A stretch of DNA of 64,000 nt from Diadophis punctatus similis (GCA_023053685.1 JALIGW010000004.1:79622861-79686860), one strand, 5' to 3'; positions 24,936-37,796 are shown, counted from the stretch's first letter. The notes: a model not told the origin generated them from the letters alone. A program made the numbers and translations.

Positions 24936-27056
24936 ATATTCTAACAGGTTTCTAATTGAAAAAGGAACTCTTCAAGAACTATGAATTTTTTGCAATCAGA
25001 ACATTATTTCTGTCTTAACCTGGGTGAAAGCTACTGGACAAATCAGTAATAAGGTCTATTTTCATGTTAGGTTAAACTTAGAAGTTGATGTGATGGAGGC
25101 CAAGCTTAGCAAAGAGTGTGGCTAAAAAAAATAAACTAGGCAGGGCAGCTAAGCGTGAAAAATTACCGATTATTGGAGAAAGACTACAATTTAAGTATGG
25201 CATGGTTGCCATGCAAGCCGGCGCTTTCTGGTGCAAAAAAATAATAATAGCAGAATCAACTAGAAATGAAGGAGTCTTAAGCTGTTCTTGTCATCTTCAC
25301 TTGTTTAAATTAGGGCTGTCCATAGACTGATAGAGATTTTTTTAATAGCAAATTAGCAAATCCATAGATCAATGGAGGTTTGGTTTAAATATTAGTGTTT
25401 GAAGATAGATCTGTGTGGCAATAACATTTTTGTCAGCTAGTGCACAAACTTTAACCATCAACTTAATGGCTTGATTTGGGTGAGCCTCCTGTACCAAGAA
25501 TCCACTTAGGACCCAGGGATCCTGCCAACAATCAGTAACCATCTAGAATGGTGTGGGATATAGAGAAGAAGAACAGCAGGACAAGGGTCAATTGACCACA
25601 GCCAGTCCAAGGTCCCTGGTGTAAACCAGAACTTCTACAAGGTAATTTCAACTATAAAGGTAAAGAGATAAGCAGGAGCTAGAGCAAGTAACAGGAGCTC
25701 ACGCCATCCTGAGGTGCTTGGGTCTCAAACTGCTAACCTTTCAGTCGATGAGTCCAAGTGTCTTAACCACTAGCCACCATGCCCCCAATTTCATCTATGC
25801 TCACTGTAATCTCCAGTCCAACGACATAGAATTTGAGAGGGTCCTGCCATCCCATATATTTTTTTGTGAAGGGGAGGATGAGCAAGGAGGAACATGGAGC
25901 AAGAGATTAGATCCTAGCCAACAATTCTAAGCCAAATAAAGTTAGCTGCAATTACATCATCTTAATCAACTGGGGCTCACTTGCAAATAATGTAAGCATC
26001 AAGAGGGAAATCAAGAGCAGATGTTGACTACGAATGGATTAATTTGGAGAAACGAAACTTCTACAGTTCCAGGGAGCTTTTGAGACTCTGGAAACTTTTC
26101 AAGGTCATATAAATAGGTGTGAAGAAGAAGGCAGATGGTTCCCATAACAAAGAGAACTTGTTTACATGGTCTACTTGGAAGCCCTGAGGGCTGGGACTGG
26201 GAAATTCGTTGTTTAATATTGTGAACTGGTACCTTAGAAATTCAGAATTAATTTTACCTCACCATTCCTACGCTATGTATTCAATAAACATAAGCTTTTT
26301 AGAACTGAAATGATCCTGAACTTTTATTTGGATACTCAAGCTAAATGTTGACAGTAAGAGTAATCATGGTGGTTAGATCGTGGCTAGCCTCTGAACCAGG
26401 GACACCTTCCACAGCTAATGTTGAAAGGAAAATAATAGTACACAGTATATAGTATAACGAAACTCGGTAGCAATTGGTTGTTCCAGCCCTAATTTAAATG
26501 TGATTCAAGGAAATGATAGTTTCGCAGTTAATCAACATTTCCGGAGGTAATCTTACAACTCGAAATTTTATCAGCCATCTTCTTCCAAAATTTTAAATAA
26601 AATAACATTGGAACCTATCTATTGGGTAAGCACGCCTCTCTCAGCCAAACACCGTAGCGATCAGTCCCAGCCCGGCATGACACTAAAATTTCAGGAAATT
26701 GTTAGAGAAAAGGTAAATAACTATATATCTCTAAATATGTATATATATATAAAGTGGTTTTTCTACCATGAGATCATTTTAGTGTGGGGGGAAAGAATTA
26801 ACAGGCAAAAACACTTTTACTTGGTAAAACTGCTAGGGAAGAATATAATCTCTGCCCACAGAACCACAATATAATGCATTTTACTTCTCAACAATATTCT
26901 GCTATTTTAAAATAAGGAATTGCGAGCCAAAGTTAATAGCAATATTACGGTACATAAGAGCAATGCAATTTTCTGTTTTGTTGCAAAGAACGGAAATCAG
27001 ATTTATACTGATGAACTTCCTTTACATTGCTGTAGTTTAATGTGCAATTGCAGTTT
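24936..27056. other. RELN intron 63, mostly unrecognised
   Basis: Low-complexity and AT-rich. Holds a partial SINE of the previous family at about 25640-25795 (GAGCAAGTAACAGGAGCTCA). No coding sequence found. Confidence 0.45.
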
Positions 27057-27195
27057 CTCAACTCAAACCACTTTAAGATGGGTGGACTTCAACTCCCAGA
27101 ATTCCCCATTGCATGAGATACATTATTGCATGCCGGCTAGGGAATTCTGGGAGTTGAAGTCCTCCCATCTTAAAGTGGCTCAGGTTGGGATGCAC
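27057..27195. mobile_element. Small hairpin MITE
   Basis: GACTTCAACTCCCAGAATTC and its complement GAATTCTGGGAGTTGAAGTC face each other across about 50 bases; outer text CACTTTAAGATGG is also inverted. Confidence 0.75.
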
Positions 27196-27392
27196 TGCGC
27201 TGATATATATTTCCCCTTATATTTCAAAAAGTCCCTTTTTTCCCCTGCCTTTATTTCACAATAAAGAGTGATTTGCAGATAAAGCATTCTCAAACCCCTC
27301 GTTTAAATAGGACTCAACCATGGACTGAATTTTTTTCATTCTGATGTGGAATATGGGGCTGGTGGTCATATGACGACATGCGTTATACTCAC

Positions 27393-27491
27393 TGAACAAC
27401 TTCTACGTGGTCCAGAGCCCATTGATCGTGGCCTGAGCCACTGTGGCGGGATTGCCACCAGCGGAGTAACACCCCCTTCATTCGTGCCTCC
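27393..27491 (-). CDS. RELN: RELN exon 63: end of reelin repeat 8
   Basis: Acceptor ..CATTTTAG precedes 27491; donor GTGAGT at 27387-27392. One base, 32 codons ([32 protein letters not shown]), and two bases CA. The split codon becomes Gln (CAA) with the microexon included or His (CAC) if it is skipped. Human has Leu here. Confidence 0.95.
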
Positions 27492-27536
27492 CTAAAATGA
27501 GAAACGACACAGTGAGGCAGCAGAAAAGAATAGAAC

Positions 27537-28185
27537 ATAGAATAATAGAGTCGGAAGGGACCTCGGAGGTCTTCTAGTCCAGCCCCCTGCTCGAGCAGGA
27601 GACCCTGTGCAATTTCAGACAAATGGTTGTCCAGTCTCTTTTTGAAAGCCTTCAATGATGGAGCACCTACAACATCTGAACGCAAGCTGTTCCATTGGTT
27701 AATTGTTCTCATTGTTAGGAAATTTCTCCTTAGTTCTAGGTTGCTTCTGTCCTTGGTTAGTTTCCAACCATTGTTTCTCGTCTTGCCTTTTGGTGCTTCG
27801 GAACATATTTTGACTCCCTTGTCTTTGTAGGAGCCCTTCAAATATTGGAACACTGCTATCATGTCACCCCTAGTCCTTCTTTTCATTAGACTAGACATAC
27901 TCAGTCCCTGTAATCATTCTCAGTATGTTTTAGCCTCCAGCCCTCTAATCATCTTTGTTGCTCTTCTCTGCACTCTTTCCAGAGTCTCAACATCTTTTTT
28001 ATATTGTGGTGACTAGAACTGGATGCAGTATTTCCAAGCGTGGTCTTACTAAGGCTTTGTAAAGCGGTACTAGAACTTCACGTGATCTTGATTCTATCCC
28101 TCTGTTTATGCAGCCTAGGATTGCATTGGCTTTTTTGGCTGCTGCCACACACTGTTGGCTCATATTTAAGGGGCTGTCCACTAAA
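27537..28185 (-). mobile_element. CR1 LINE ORF2 end, long copy
   Basis: Minus frames encode [40 protein letters not shown] and then [20 protein letters not shown], the reverse transcriptase end and C-terminus of CR1 ORF2, with frameshifts. It begins 45 bases from exon 63. Relic. Confidence 0.9.
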
Positions 28186-28186
28186 A

Positions 28187-28321
28187 CAGGGGTCTCCAAC
28201 CTTAGCAGCTTTAAGACTTGTGGACTTCAACTCCCAGAATTCCTCAGCCAGCTTTGCTGGCTGAGGAACTCTGGGAGTTGAAGTTCACAAGTCTTAAAGT
28301 TGCTAAGGTTGGAGACCCCTG
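28187..28321. mobile_element. Small hairpin MITE with 8-bp target duplication
   Basis: Ends CAGGGGTCTCCAACCTTAGC and AAGGTTGGAGACCCCTG; flanks CACTAAAA and CGCTAAAA. Nearly the whole 135 bp is one hairpin. Confidence 0.85.
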
Positions 28322-28599
28322 CGCTAAAATGTCTCAGCTTCCGTATCGCCTTCAGAGATTTTGGATTTCGGTTCTCACAATCCCCTGCTAGATTGGATAT
28401 TGAGGCCCAACACGCATTGAGGAAATTGTGGTTGCTGAACTTTGGTCTGGATGTGTTTTCAGATCTTTTATACTACACAATTCCCCTAATCCTCACTTTG
28501 GAAGGGTGCTGAGGCCCGCCACAAATTGAAAAGCTCATGTTGCAGAAGGTTGGCTTGTATCCGAAGTAGCTCTTGACATGAGCATGTTGTGAAAATTTA

Positions 28600-29205
28600 C
28601 GAGAAGGATGAACCCACACTACATATCAGACATTAACACAATTGAGAATGTCCAGCGATACTTCACAAGAAGGGTATTACATTCCTCTGTTCACAACTTA
28701 ATTCCTTATGAAACCAGACTTGAAATTTTGGGACTTCAAAATTTAGAACTCTGCCGCCTTCGATCTGACCTAAGTGTAGCTCACAAAATTATCTGCCTCA
28801 ATGTCCTACCTGTTAACGATTACTTCAGCTTCAACCGCAATAATACACGAGCTCACAATAGATACAAACTTAATGTAAACCGCTCCAGACTTGATTGCAA
28901 AAAATTCGACTTCAACAACAGAGTGGTCAACGCCTGGAACACTTTACCTGACTCAGTAGTTTCTTCCCCAAACCCCCAAAAACTTCAACCTCAGATTATC
29001 TACCATCGACCTCACCCCATTCCTAAGAGGTCGGTAAGGGGCATGCATAAGCGCACAATCGTGCCTACCGTTCCTGTCCTAATGTTCACATATATTCTTA
29101 CCTCTTTTACTCTTATTCATGCTTGTACTATTACATATATATTCTGTCATGTTTTACTGTTTATACTTTGCTTATAATCATATATGCTTGACAAATAAAC
29201 AAATA
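28600..29205 (+). mobile_element. LINE relic, L2/CR1-clade 3' end
   Basis: Plus frame contains NVQRYFTRRVLHSSVHNLIP, YETRLEILGLQNLELCRLRS and NNRVVNAWNTLPDSVVSSPN, typical of the last part of a CR1/L2-clade ORF2, ending in TTGACAAATAAACAAATAC. The 189-codon frame is not a host gene. Confidence 0.85.
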
Positions 29206-29289
29206 CAAATACAAATACATCCTGGATTTCATTACGTGTCAAGATGTTATGATTATTGCTAGAAAGAAACAAATAGTGTATACTAAAAA

Positions 29290-29548
29290 AAAAGCCATTG
29301 AGCTGAGGAGAGATCCAGCCTAGAACTTCAAGGAGAAAACCAACCTAGAACTAAGAAGAAATTTCCTGACAGTTAGAACAATTAATCAGTGGAACAACCT
29401 GTCTTCAGAACTTGTGGGTCCTTCATCACTGGAGGTTTTTAAAGAAGAGATTGGACAACCATTTGTTTGAAATGGTATAGGGCTTCCTGCCTGAGCAGGG
29501 GGCTGGACTAGAAGACCTCCGAGGTCCCTTCCAACTCTGTTATTCTGA
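29290..29548 (+). mobile_element. CR1 LINE 3' end
   Basis: AACTAAGAAGAAATTTCCTG, TCAGTGGAACAACCTGTC, GGACTAGAAGACCTCCGAGG. Lacks a long (ATT)n tail. Confidence 0.85.
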
Positions 29549-31102
29549 TCCCATTTTGAATTCTAAAGCCATTTAAAAACCTCTCAAGGAATCTGGTTGT
29601 TGAAAATTGTATTAGAATCCAGCAGCTCTGCTCTAGAAATGGATGGTGAAGCTGGCTCTGAGGAATGCTGAGTACTTTACCGTACTTAACCCAATTCACA
29701 AAAAAATGTTGTGGAGATAAAATTGGGAGTGTGATGTGTAGTATCTGGAGCTTTTGAAGAAGACACAAGCTATAAAGCAGAAGTTCTCATCCCTGTCTCC
29801 TTCCTTCTAGTTTTATATGTAGCTTTTCAAAATCGAACTGTTTTTATATTTATCTCTTTACTAGCTGTACGCCACCCAGAGTGGCCCTATCAGTGAGGAG
29901 GGCAGCATATAAATTTAATAAAATAAACAAAGGCACTAAATAAACACGAAACCAGGTCACCTTCACTGACGCTGCATTTGCGAAAAATAATAATTTGGTT
30001 TGGCTGCACATTTTCAAAGACGGCGTTTTGCAGTTTTTGTGATACGATTCAAATGGCAATCGTTCAATAACCAAGGGCCACATGTCTCCATCTCTCTCAA
30101 AACCAAATTTTATCTGTTTTCTTTATTCAGGGATTAGATGATTTTTTTAAAACAGAAGGACAAGCAGAGCCTGCAGGTGGAGTCAAGAGAGGAATTAGCC
30201 TGGAGTTGTTACATTCCCACAAATGGTCTAAGTTCAACCTCTTGAATTCCGCTCTTATCTAGCACCAATTTAATGCTGACCATTACTTGACTAGATCTTG
30301 TGTTATAGGCATGATGGCGTTAATCAGCTTAAGAAGAATTTAGCGTGAGATCCTGATTTTCTGCACCAGACGCCTTTTGCTCTAAAGAAAAGAGAAATGT
30401 AGTATAATAGCATACTCACAGTGGCACATTGTAAGACACTCTTTGGGCTTGTATAAAATCTTTTGGCTGATGTTGTGCAATGACTTGCCATGTAATTCCA
30501 TTGTTTACGCTGTACTGGAGCAACACGGCTTTGTCCACAGTGTTGGGATCACTGAGATTCGTGTTGCAACTATCAGTTTGTGAGAGACTTCCAATTTGCA
30601 AAACAAACATTATTTTGCTGAGGGAAGGAGGGAGGGGAAAGCAGGAGGAAGGATGATAGCAAAGAGAACGAGTTAATTCATGATCTACAACAAGAACAAA
30701 AGAATTATCCAAATGCTGGCAGCTATACACACACATGGACACACACACGGACACACACACGGACACACAAAACCACATACACAAAGGCAAAACAATTAAA
30801 ACTTGACAATTCTTAGTCATTAGCGCGATCAAATAATTCAATTCTTAAAATTATTATATAAGATTATTATAAGAATTAGTCATTTTTTAATCTGTATTTT
30901 TTTTATGATTGATGTTTTTATTTTTATTTTTAAAATTGTTAGCCGTCCAGAGTTGTTGGTTATGAGATGGGTATTTTATAATAAACAAACAAATATTACA
31001 GCAGATAACTTTCTTTCCAATGTTTCTATTATTATATCTTTTATTAACATCTAGCTTGGTCTGATGGATTTTTTAAAATAAACGTCTTGTTATGATCTAA
31101 TG
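29549..31102. other. RELN introns 62/61, sparse repeats
   Basis: Apart from exon 62, holds two L2-type tails (29860-29935, GCCACCCAGAGTGGC; 30935-30990, GCCGTCCAGAGTTG) and an ACACACGG-type repeat at 30729-30780. The rest is unrecognised. Confidence 0.5.
30420..30617 (-). CDS. RELN: RELN exon 62: reelin repeat 8 subrepeat B
   Basis: Acceptor ..TCCCTCAG precedes 30617; donor GTGAGT at 30414-30419. One base, 65 codons, two bases. Peptide includes [40 protein letters not shown] and [19 protein letters not shown]. Confidence 0.96.
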
Positions 31103-31366
31103 CAGTGGTTCTCAACCTACCTAATGCCGCCCCCCGCGCCCCGCCCCCCACACCATGACCCACCCCGCCCCCGCGCCCGCCACCATGACCCCCGCCCCGC
31201 TGCCGCCATTTGGGTTCTTTTACCCTCTGCGCATGCGCAAAGTGTTCTGCGCATGCGCAGAGGGTAAGAGAACCCAAATGGCCGTGTCCAGGTGAAGTCT
31301 CCTGACCCCTGTGAAAGGGTCGTTCGACCCCCAAAGGGGTCGCGACCCCCAGGTTCAGAACCGCTG
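31103..31366. mobile_element. SPIN-like hAT element, short deleted copy
   Basis: Ends CAGTGGTTCTCAACC and GGTTCAGAACCGCTG; target copies ATCTAATG and GTCTAATG. Right part has CTGTGAAAGGGTCGTTCGAC and CCCCAAAGGGGTCGCGACCC, as in SPIN. The middle is replaced by a GC-rich hairpin, arms 31206-31239 and 31247-31281. Confidence 0.85.
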
Positions 31367-31959
31367 GTCTAATGGAATCTATTGTGTCTCCCAAAGTCCG
31401 ATTTTGCTCTCGAGTCCCTACTAAAAATTAGTTGTCAGGAGTTTTCTGTAAAGGAAAGGACATATTTATAGATCCTTACCATTCTCTACTAACTTCTACT
31501 AACTTCTCTTCTACTATGGTCTTTTTTTCTACCTCCCTACTAGATTTCTATGCTTTGATTTATGGAGCATCTATCTGAATGCATCCAAGTGAAAGTGTTT
31601 TCCATCTGCATATAACTCAGTATTTTGCACTTTGCACTTATACATTCGAAAATCATGTGAGCTTTACCAATTCAGCTAGCACAAACATCTAAGAGAATAT
31701 TTGTAGCTCAGGGTTGAACTGTGGGATTCTTGGTGGTCTCTGAATTTGGTAGGGGTTTTTTTTGCAGACATTTCATTACCCAACTAGGTAACATCATCAG
31801 CGCTAGAAGAAGGGAGTGGGGTTTGCTCTTACTGATCTTTCCGATTTTGCTTCTTAAAATTAGTCCCAATTTAACTGCCATCTGTTTCCTGAACGCCTTA
31901 ATATTTTATCACACTGTTTAAACGAAGAAGCATTTTAGATTCATGATGCCTAAAGTTAC

Positions 31960-32179
31960 CTTGCTCGGGTTAAATCCAGCGCCTTTGTCACCGCCTGCCT
32001 TATCTGACAGCCATTGAAATATAGAGAGTCACCATGAGCGTACGGGGCTAGCTGTCCACATCCGTTCCCTATCACTCCACCCTGAATAATTTCCCAGTTT
32101 ATTTCGGTGATTCTTGCCGACTCGAAATTGTCTTTAATGTAGCTGGGAAGTTCATGGTTGAAAACAGAGCAGTCATCAC
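31960..32179 (-). CDS. RELN: RELN exon 61: reelin repeat 8 subrepeat B
   Basis: Acceptor ..TTCTTTTCAG precedes 32179; donor GTAACT at 31954-31959. Two bases, 72 codons, two bases. Begins [20 protein letters not shown] with the last EGF cysteine, then [52 protein letters not shown]. Confidence 0.96.
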
Positions 32180-32440
32180 CTGAAAAGAATAGATAGACGT
32201 ATCCAACAGTGATCAAGTTATTGCAACTGAAAATTTATATTCATGTTTTCTGAACGATCAATTTGGATGGATGCAACACAGATGTTCAAGATACTGTAGG
32301 GGGTCCTTTGCAGAGTTAGTCCCAAACTTTGTTATTTCTGTCGCTAAGCAGTATGGTCATAAAGTGCAACATCATCTGACTCTACCGTTTAATGACAGCA
32401 ATCATGGCATAACCCATTGCTGTCATTTAGGTAGGATTGC
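32180..32440. other. RELN intron 60, unrecognised
   Basis: About 260 bases with weak likeness to the mariner-like MITE (CGCTAAGCAGTATGGTCATA). Confidence 0.35.
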
Positions 32441-32890
32441 AGGTCATTGTTGTGGCTTGCCTGCGTCCCGCGCAGCTGATCATGGATCCGGAGGACCAAG
32501 AGATGACTGTGGCGTGGCACGATCATCCCGTGCACCTGGCACCCGAGTCCGATAGCGAGGAGGACTCGGTGCCAGAGGCTGAAAGCCAACCAGGGCCTTC
32601 TGTACCTCCTCAGTTTGAGCTGAGTGACTCAAGAGAAGAGGAGGATCCTGTTCTTGATGCTAGGGCATGCATGGCAGCTAGCAGGTGAGATTGGCTCTGT
32701 AGGAGGAGGTCTCCTCGTGTGTAGAGCTGCAGGCTAATTGGCCATGCCCTGAGGCTATTTAAGGCTTAAGCATGTTCTGTTTTGCATTCACTTTTTGAAA
32801 ACGGAAGATTGTGCATCTCCAGGAAGAAAACTCAGAACGGGGCAGCAGGCTAATAAAATATTGCTTCTATAGGGCACTGCATACCAAAAC
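32441..32890 (+). mobile_element. Solo LTR-like element with acidic frame (copy 1)
   Basis: Starts TGTTGTGGCTTGCC. Carries an acidic open frame (LAPESDSEEDSVPEAESQPG then PSVPPQFELSDSREEEDPV), a TATA-like GCTATTTAAGGC at about 32755 and AATAAA at about 32853. Related to 34535-35095 (minus) and 50180-51350. Confidence 0.6.
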
Positions 32891-32934
32891 ACTTGTTTAT
32901 ATCTTATGATTAATGATTGTAACTAAATGATGTC

Positions 32935-33035
32935 AAGTTGGCCACACCCATCCTGGCCACGTCCCCCGGGCCCCTCCAAGGTCAAACACAACCCTGATGT
33001 GGCCCTCAATGAAATCAAGTTTGATACTCCTGATT
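32935..33035 (+). mobile_element. hAT-like MITE, family A, 3' fragment
   Basis: GGTCAAACACAACCCTGATG and AAGTTTGATACTCCTG at the end. Truncated at its 5' side and 73 bases from exon 60. Confidence 0.75.
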
Positions 33036-33107
33036 TAAAGGAACACAAACACATTGCAGCCACCCTGAACATCAGACAAAGGAAACAGAATCTACGCAAA
33101 ATCTGAC

Positions 33108-33265
33108 CTTGGTATTCTTCATCACAAATACAAACGGCACCCGTGGTACAATATCCGTGGCCACTGCAGAGTTTGGGACATGCTTCTCCGATGTAGACAT
33201 GATCTATCGCCCAGCTTTGCTTTTCTGGCTCTTCTCCTTTTTGGATCCACCGGAACTGAGTTGCA
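33108..33265 (-). CDS. RELN: RELN exon 60: end of repeat 8 subrepeat A and EGF-like 8
   Basis: Acceptor ..TATTTCTAG precedes 33265; donor GTCAGA at 33102-33107. One base, 52 codons, one base. Contains [39 protein letters not shown] and [13 protein letters not shown], the last of the EGF-like modules. Confidence 0.96.
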
Positions 33266-33344
33266 CTAGAAATAAAATTGTCCACACAAGAGGTCAGCGT
33301 GGCTTCCATATAATATGCCAATACAGAGAGCAATTGTCTTAGAA

Positions 33345-33641
33345 CCATTCGTTTAATGACATTTAGGCATTGGAAAAAAAGTAGCTTTTGACCGTTTTTC
33401 ACACTTACGACCGTCGCACATGATCAAAATTAAAACATTTGGCAACTGGTTCATATTTATGACGGTTGCAGTCTCCCGGGGTCATGGGATCCCCTTTTGC
33501 GACCTTCTGACAAGCAAAGTCAATAGGGAAGCCAGATTCACTTAACAACCGGGTTACTAACTTAATAACTTTAAGTGACTCACTTAAAGTTACAACGGCG
33601 CTGAAAAATGTGACTTATGACCGTTTTTCACATTACGACCT

Positions 33642-33672
<31 letters not shown>

Positions 33673-34512
33673 TCTATTTATTTATCTATCTATTTATTTA
33701 TTTTATTTATTTTTGTCAAGTACGTGTTGGTAATATACATAGATATAACATTGTTTATATACATAAGATGGGTACTGATAAGAGGGAACATTAGGACAGG
33801 GACGGTAGGCACGCTGGTGCACTTATGCACGCCCTTACTGACCACTTAGGAATCGGGTGAGGTCAACAGTGGACAGTCTTAGGGTAAAGTTTTGGGGGTT
33901 GGTGACGAAACCACAGAGTCAGGTAGTGAGTTCCAGGCATTTACCACTCTGTTGCTGAAGTCGTATTTTCTACAGTAAGTTTGGAGCGGTTCACTTTGAG
34001 TTTGTATCTGTTGTGTGCTCGTGTATTGTTGTGGTTGAAGCTGAAGTAGTCGTTGACAGGAAGGACGTTGTAGCAGATAATTTTATGAGTTATGCTTAGG
34101 TCGTGCCGAAGACGACGTAGTCCTAAGCTTTCTAAGCCCAGGATTTCAAGTCTGGTTGCGTAAGATATTCTGTTGCGAGTAGGGAATGCTTTGCAGCGTT
34201 CCCCATGATGTTGTGATCAAAATTCAGATACGTGGCAACTGGTTCATATTTACCACGTTCGTATTTACCACGTTCGTATTTACCACGGGGGTGATGTGAT
34301 CCCCCTTTCGTGACCTTCTGACAAGCCGAAAATTCTGGCAATGGGGAAACCAGATTCCCTTAAAGAACCGTGTCACTAACTTATCAACTGCAGTGATTCA
34401 CTTAAGAACAGTGGCAGGAAAGGTTGAAAAGGGCGCAAAACTCACTTAACAACTTTCTCGCTCAGCAGCAGAAATTTTCGGCTGAACTGCGGTCGTACGT
34501 CGGGGACTAGCT
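33345..34512 (-). mobile_element. Two adjacent mariner-like MITEs, one split by a LINE
   Basis: First copy about 33345-33583; second begins at about 33584 (GTTACAACGGCGCTGAAAAA), is interrupted at 33640 and resumes at about 34191 (GATCAAAATTCAGATACG), ending CGTCGGGGACTAGCTGT. Confidence 0.75.
33640..34190 (-). mobile_element. LINE relic (same family as 28600), with (TTTA)n
   Basis: The minus strand has the same text as the 28600 copy (complement of TTGTTGTGGTTGAAGCTGAA and CAACAGTGGACAGTC). A TTTA tract at 33639-33716 forms its 3' end. Confidence 0.8.
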
Positions 34513-34534
34513 GTTAATTTGTGTTATTCTGGCA

Positions 34535-35095
34535 TATGACTCCTCGCCCCGGTAAAACCTCTTTTATTTAATGTACAGTGAATTCCTCTCCAGCAAAATC
34601 TTTCCTCTCCCACAGTCTTTCAGGATAGTTCACAATTACTGACCTTTATCAGGCTTGAAGAGTGGGCAGGCCGTTATCTTTCAGACCCCGCAATACTTGA
34701 CAAGAATGCAGGAATGAACTAATTAAGCGAACTAATTGTCTTCTGCAAACTCCCCTCCCTGTTCGCTCCTCTTTTATTCTCTCTGGGAGGGGACATTCAT
34801 TGTCCACCTGTGGCCTTACTCCCAAGTCGACCCTTGTTCCTCAGCTGTTCCTTTCATCTGGTAACTCTGCGCATGCACACACTAGGAACAGGCTCCAGCT
34901 GTTCGTCTGCCTCACTGATGTCCAACTCCAAAGGCAACTGATAACTGCCAGACGGCCCTGGCTCCCTCTCTGCCTCCCACGCAGAGCCCTCGTCCGAGCC
35001 TTCCCCAGACTCCAGGACTGGCCCATGTTACTCCCCAACCTCCTCACTTTCTGAATCTGCTGCCAGCTCCGCTAGCTGCTGGCGGGCCACAACAA
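34535..35095 (-). mobile_element. Solo LTR-like element (copy 2)
   Basis: Minus strand begins TGTTGTGGCCCGCCAGCAGC, with GCAGATTCAGAAAGTGAGGA, a TATA-like GAGAATAAAAGAGG and a second ATTAAATAAAAGAGG near its end at TAACA. Same order as copy 1; the frame has one stop (GAG TAA). Confidence 0.6.
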
Positions 35096-35176
35096 TAGCC
35101 AAAGACAATGAATGTTCTGCGGGCTGATACGCTGCTGAAGAAGCACGGTGCGGTCACATTTTGGAGAGGTACCTAC

Positions 35177-35338
35177 CTGGAGGAGACATGATCTGGCAGC
35201 TGGATGGTTATCCTCTTCCAAGTGGAGCTGTTGACGGAGTTATAGATGGTCGCTTCGTGAAACTGAAACGGGGAGCAGCCAACGCTATTGGAGGAAGACG
35301 GAAGGCACTGGGTCTGGACGAGCTGCCAGGAATCTAAT
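35177..35338 (-). CDS. RELN: RELN exon 59: reelin repeat 8 subrepeat A
   Basis: Acceptor ..TTCCTTCAG precedes 35338; donor GTAGGT at 35171-35176. One base, 53 codons, two bases. Contains [40 protein letters not shown] and [13 protein letters not shown]. Human has Ser where the first Leu lies; otherwise nearly identical. Confidence 0.96.
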
Positions 35339-35513
35339 CTGAAGGAAAGCAAAAGGCATAAGGTTGCTAGGGGAGGAAGGGAAAGAATGCATTGGCAAAC
35401 AGTGGCAAACAAAACCCTACCTAGTGAGTTCTCTACTTTCTCTTTAAGCTTTTTCACCACATAAGGATGTTAAAACAGCAGAATTTCGGTTTGTATCTCC
35501 CTTCATTGGATAA

Positions 35514-35732
35514 ATGTCTATGGAGATTCTCAGTCATTAAAATCATGGTTGTCCCAAAACAGGGGTGGGTTCTAACTTACCTCGCTGCCGGTTCGCTTCC
35601 TCCTGCGCCGCGTGGACGCGCCTCGTGGGCAGTGCCAAAAAATAAAATAAAAATATATAAAAAAAGCCAAAAACAAAATGGCGACCACATGCACAGTGCC
35701 GGAAACTCGGCTTCTGCGCATACTCAGAAGAA

Positions 35733-35823
<91 letters not shown>

Positions 35824-36148
35824 AATCTTTTAAAAAATTCAAAACAAAAGATGGCGGCGCCCACGGTCCGACACCGACTGAACTGGGTTGGTGACGTCAT
35901 TGTGACATCACCAGCGGGTTGCTACCGGTTTGGATGAACCGGTCTGACCCGGGAGGAACCCACCCCTGTCCCAAAAGTCCTTTTTTTCAAGAGGCAACTG
36001 GACTTTCTGGTTTTTCTTTGAAGAGGTTTCGCTTCTCATCCAAGAAGCTTCTTCAGCTCCGAAGAAGCTTCTTGGATGAGAAGCGAAACCTCTTCAAAGA
36101 AAAACCAGAAAGTCCAGTTGCCTCTTGAAAAAAAAGGACCTTTAGGAC
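35514..36148. mobile_element. Palindromic repeat element, split by a hAT-like MITE
   Basis: Left piece 35514-35559 (GGAGATTCTCAGTCATTAAA) and right piece 35969-36148 with inverted arms around GAAGCTTCTTCAGCTCCGAA. The interruption is the family B element 35560-35968. Confidence 0.8.
35560..35968. mobile_element. hAT-like MITE, family B, carrying (AAAT)n
   Basis: Perfect 8-bp target TCCCAAAA (35552-35559, 35969-35976). Ends CAGGGGTGGGTTCTAAC and GAGGAACCCACCCCTG. A 95-base (AAAT)n tract lies inside at 35730-35824. Confidence 0.9.
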
Positions 36149-36304
36149 TTTATTGGATAAGTTCATAAGAGATTGGAAGCCCCTTTGTGGACTTTCCACA
36201 CGTCACGCGTCCACGTGTCAAATACAATACAGAGGACTTTGAAGATTAGTTTTACCTTTTGGGGTTACCTGTGGACTGTTTTTTATATTCTGTCTGACTG
36301 TCTG

Positions 36305-36480
36305 TCTTTTGAGAGGCAAATTCGATGGGGAAGCCAGATTCACTTAATAACCGGGTTACTAACTTAGCAACTGCAGTGATTCACTTAACAAATGTGGCAA
36401 GAAAGGTTGAAAAGGGCGCAAAACTCACTTAACAACGGTCTCGCTTAGCAGCAGGAAGTTTGGGCTTTCTTAGAGCTTTG
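36305..36480 (-). mobile_element. Mariner-like MITE, partial
   Basis: CGATGGGGAAGCCAGATTCA, CACTTAACAACGGTCTCGC; one end missing. Confidence 0.7.
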
Positions 36481-36642
36481 CTTGGATTACTTGATAAAGG
36501 GGAGGGTTTTTACTGAGGAGGCTATATTAATGCAAGTATACTGTATACGGTATCTCTAGAACTCTTTGTAAATATCAGTGTGTTTATAAGTGTGTATGCC
36601 TTTTGGATCTTGGGTCTTCGGCTGAGAGGCTCCAAGAACTAC

Positions 36643-37033
36643 AGATAGTCTTCGACTTTCAACAGTTCGTTTAGTGACTGTTCGAAGTTACAACGGCACT
36701 GAAAGAACTTATGACCACTTTTCACACTTACGATCGTGGTAGCGTCCCCGTGATCGTGTGATCAAAATTCAGACACTCGGCGACTGACTCATATTTATGA
36801 CCGTTCCAGTGTCCCTGGGTCGTGTGATCCCCTTTTGCGACCTTCTGACAAGCAAAGTCAATGAGGAAGCCAGATTCACTTAACAACCATGTTACTAATT
36901 TAACAACTGCAGTGATTCACTTAACAAATGTGGCAAGAAAGATTGTAAAATGGGGCCAAACCCACTTAACCAATTTCTCACTTAGCAACATACATTTTGG
37001 GCTCAATTGTGGTTGTGTGTTGAGGGCTACCTG
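36643..37033 (-). mobile_element. Mariner-like MITE, complete copy with TA flanks
   Basis: TA, CAGATAGTCTTCGACTTT at the left; GAGGGCTACCTG, TA at the right. Supports a TA target and thus a Tc1/mariner-type origin. Confidence 0.8.
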
Positions 37034-37047
37034 TATTAGCTGGAGTT

Positions 37048-37564
<517 letters not shown>

Positions 37565-37796
37565 CCAAAGACCATCTTTGCAACGATCAAGTAATTTTGC
37601 ATCTCTTCTGTTACCAAGATAGATAAACAAGATATGTTTAGAAATTCTAATAATAGAACTTGAATCAAGGGAAATTTTACATCCATATCTACAGTTACAT
37701 CGATATTCACACAAATGTTAAATAATTGCAAAATAGGCATTTCGAATCTTCAAGTCCACAATATTTTCAATCGCGGCCATAAGTTTCATATTTTAC

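Noticed and set aside
28608..29177. 189-codon plus-strand frame as a host gene
   Set aside because: Its motifs are those of the end of a CR1/L2-clade LINE ORF2 and the same sequence recurs at 33640-34190.
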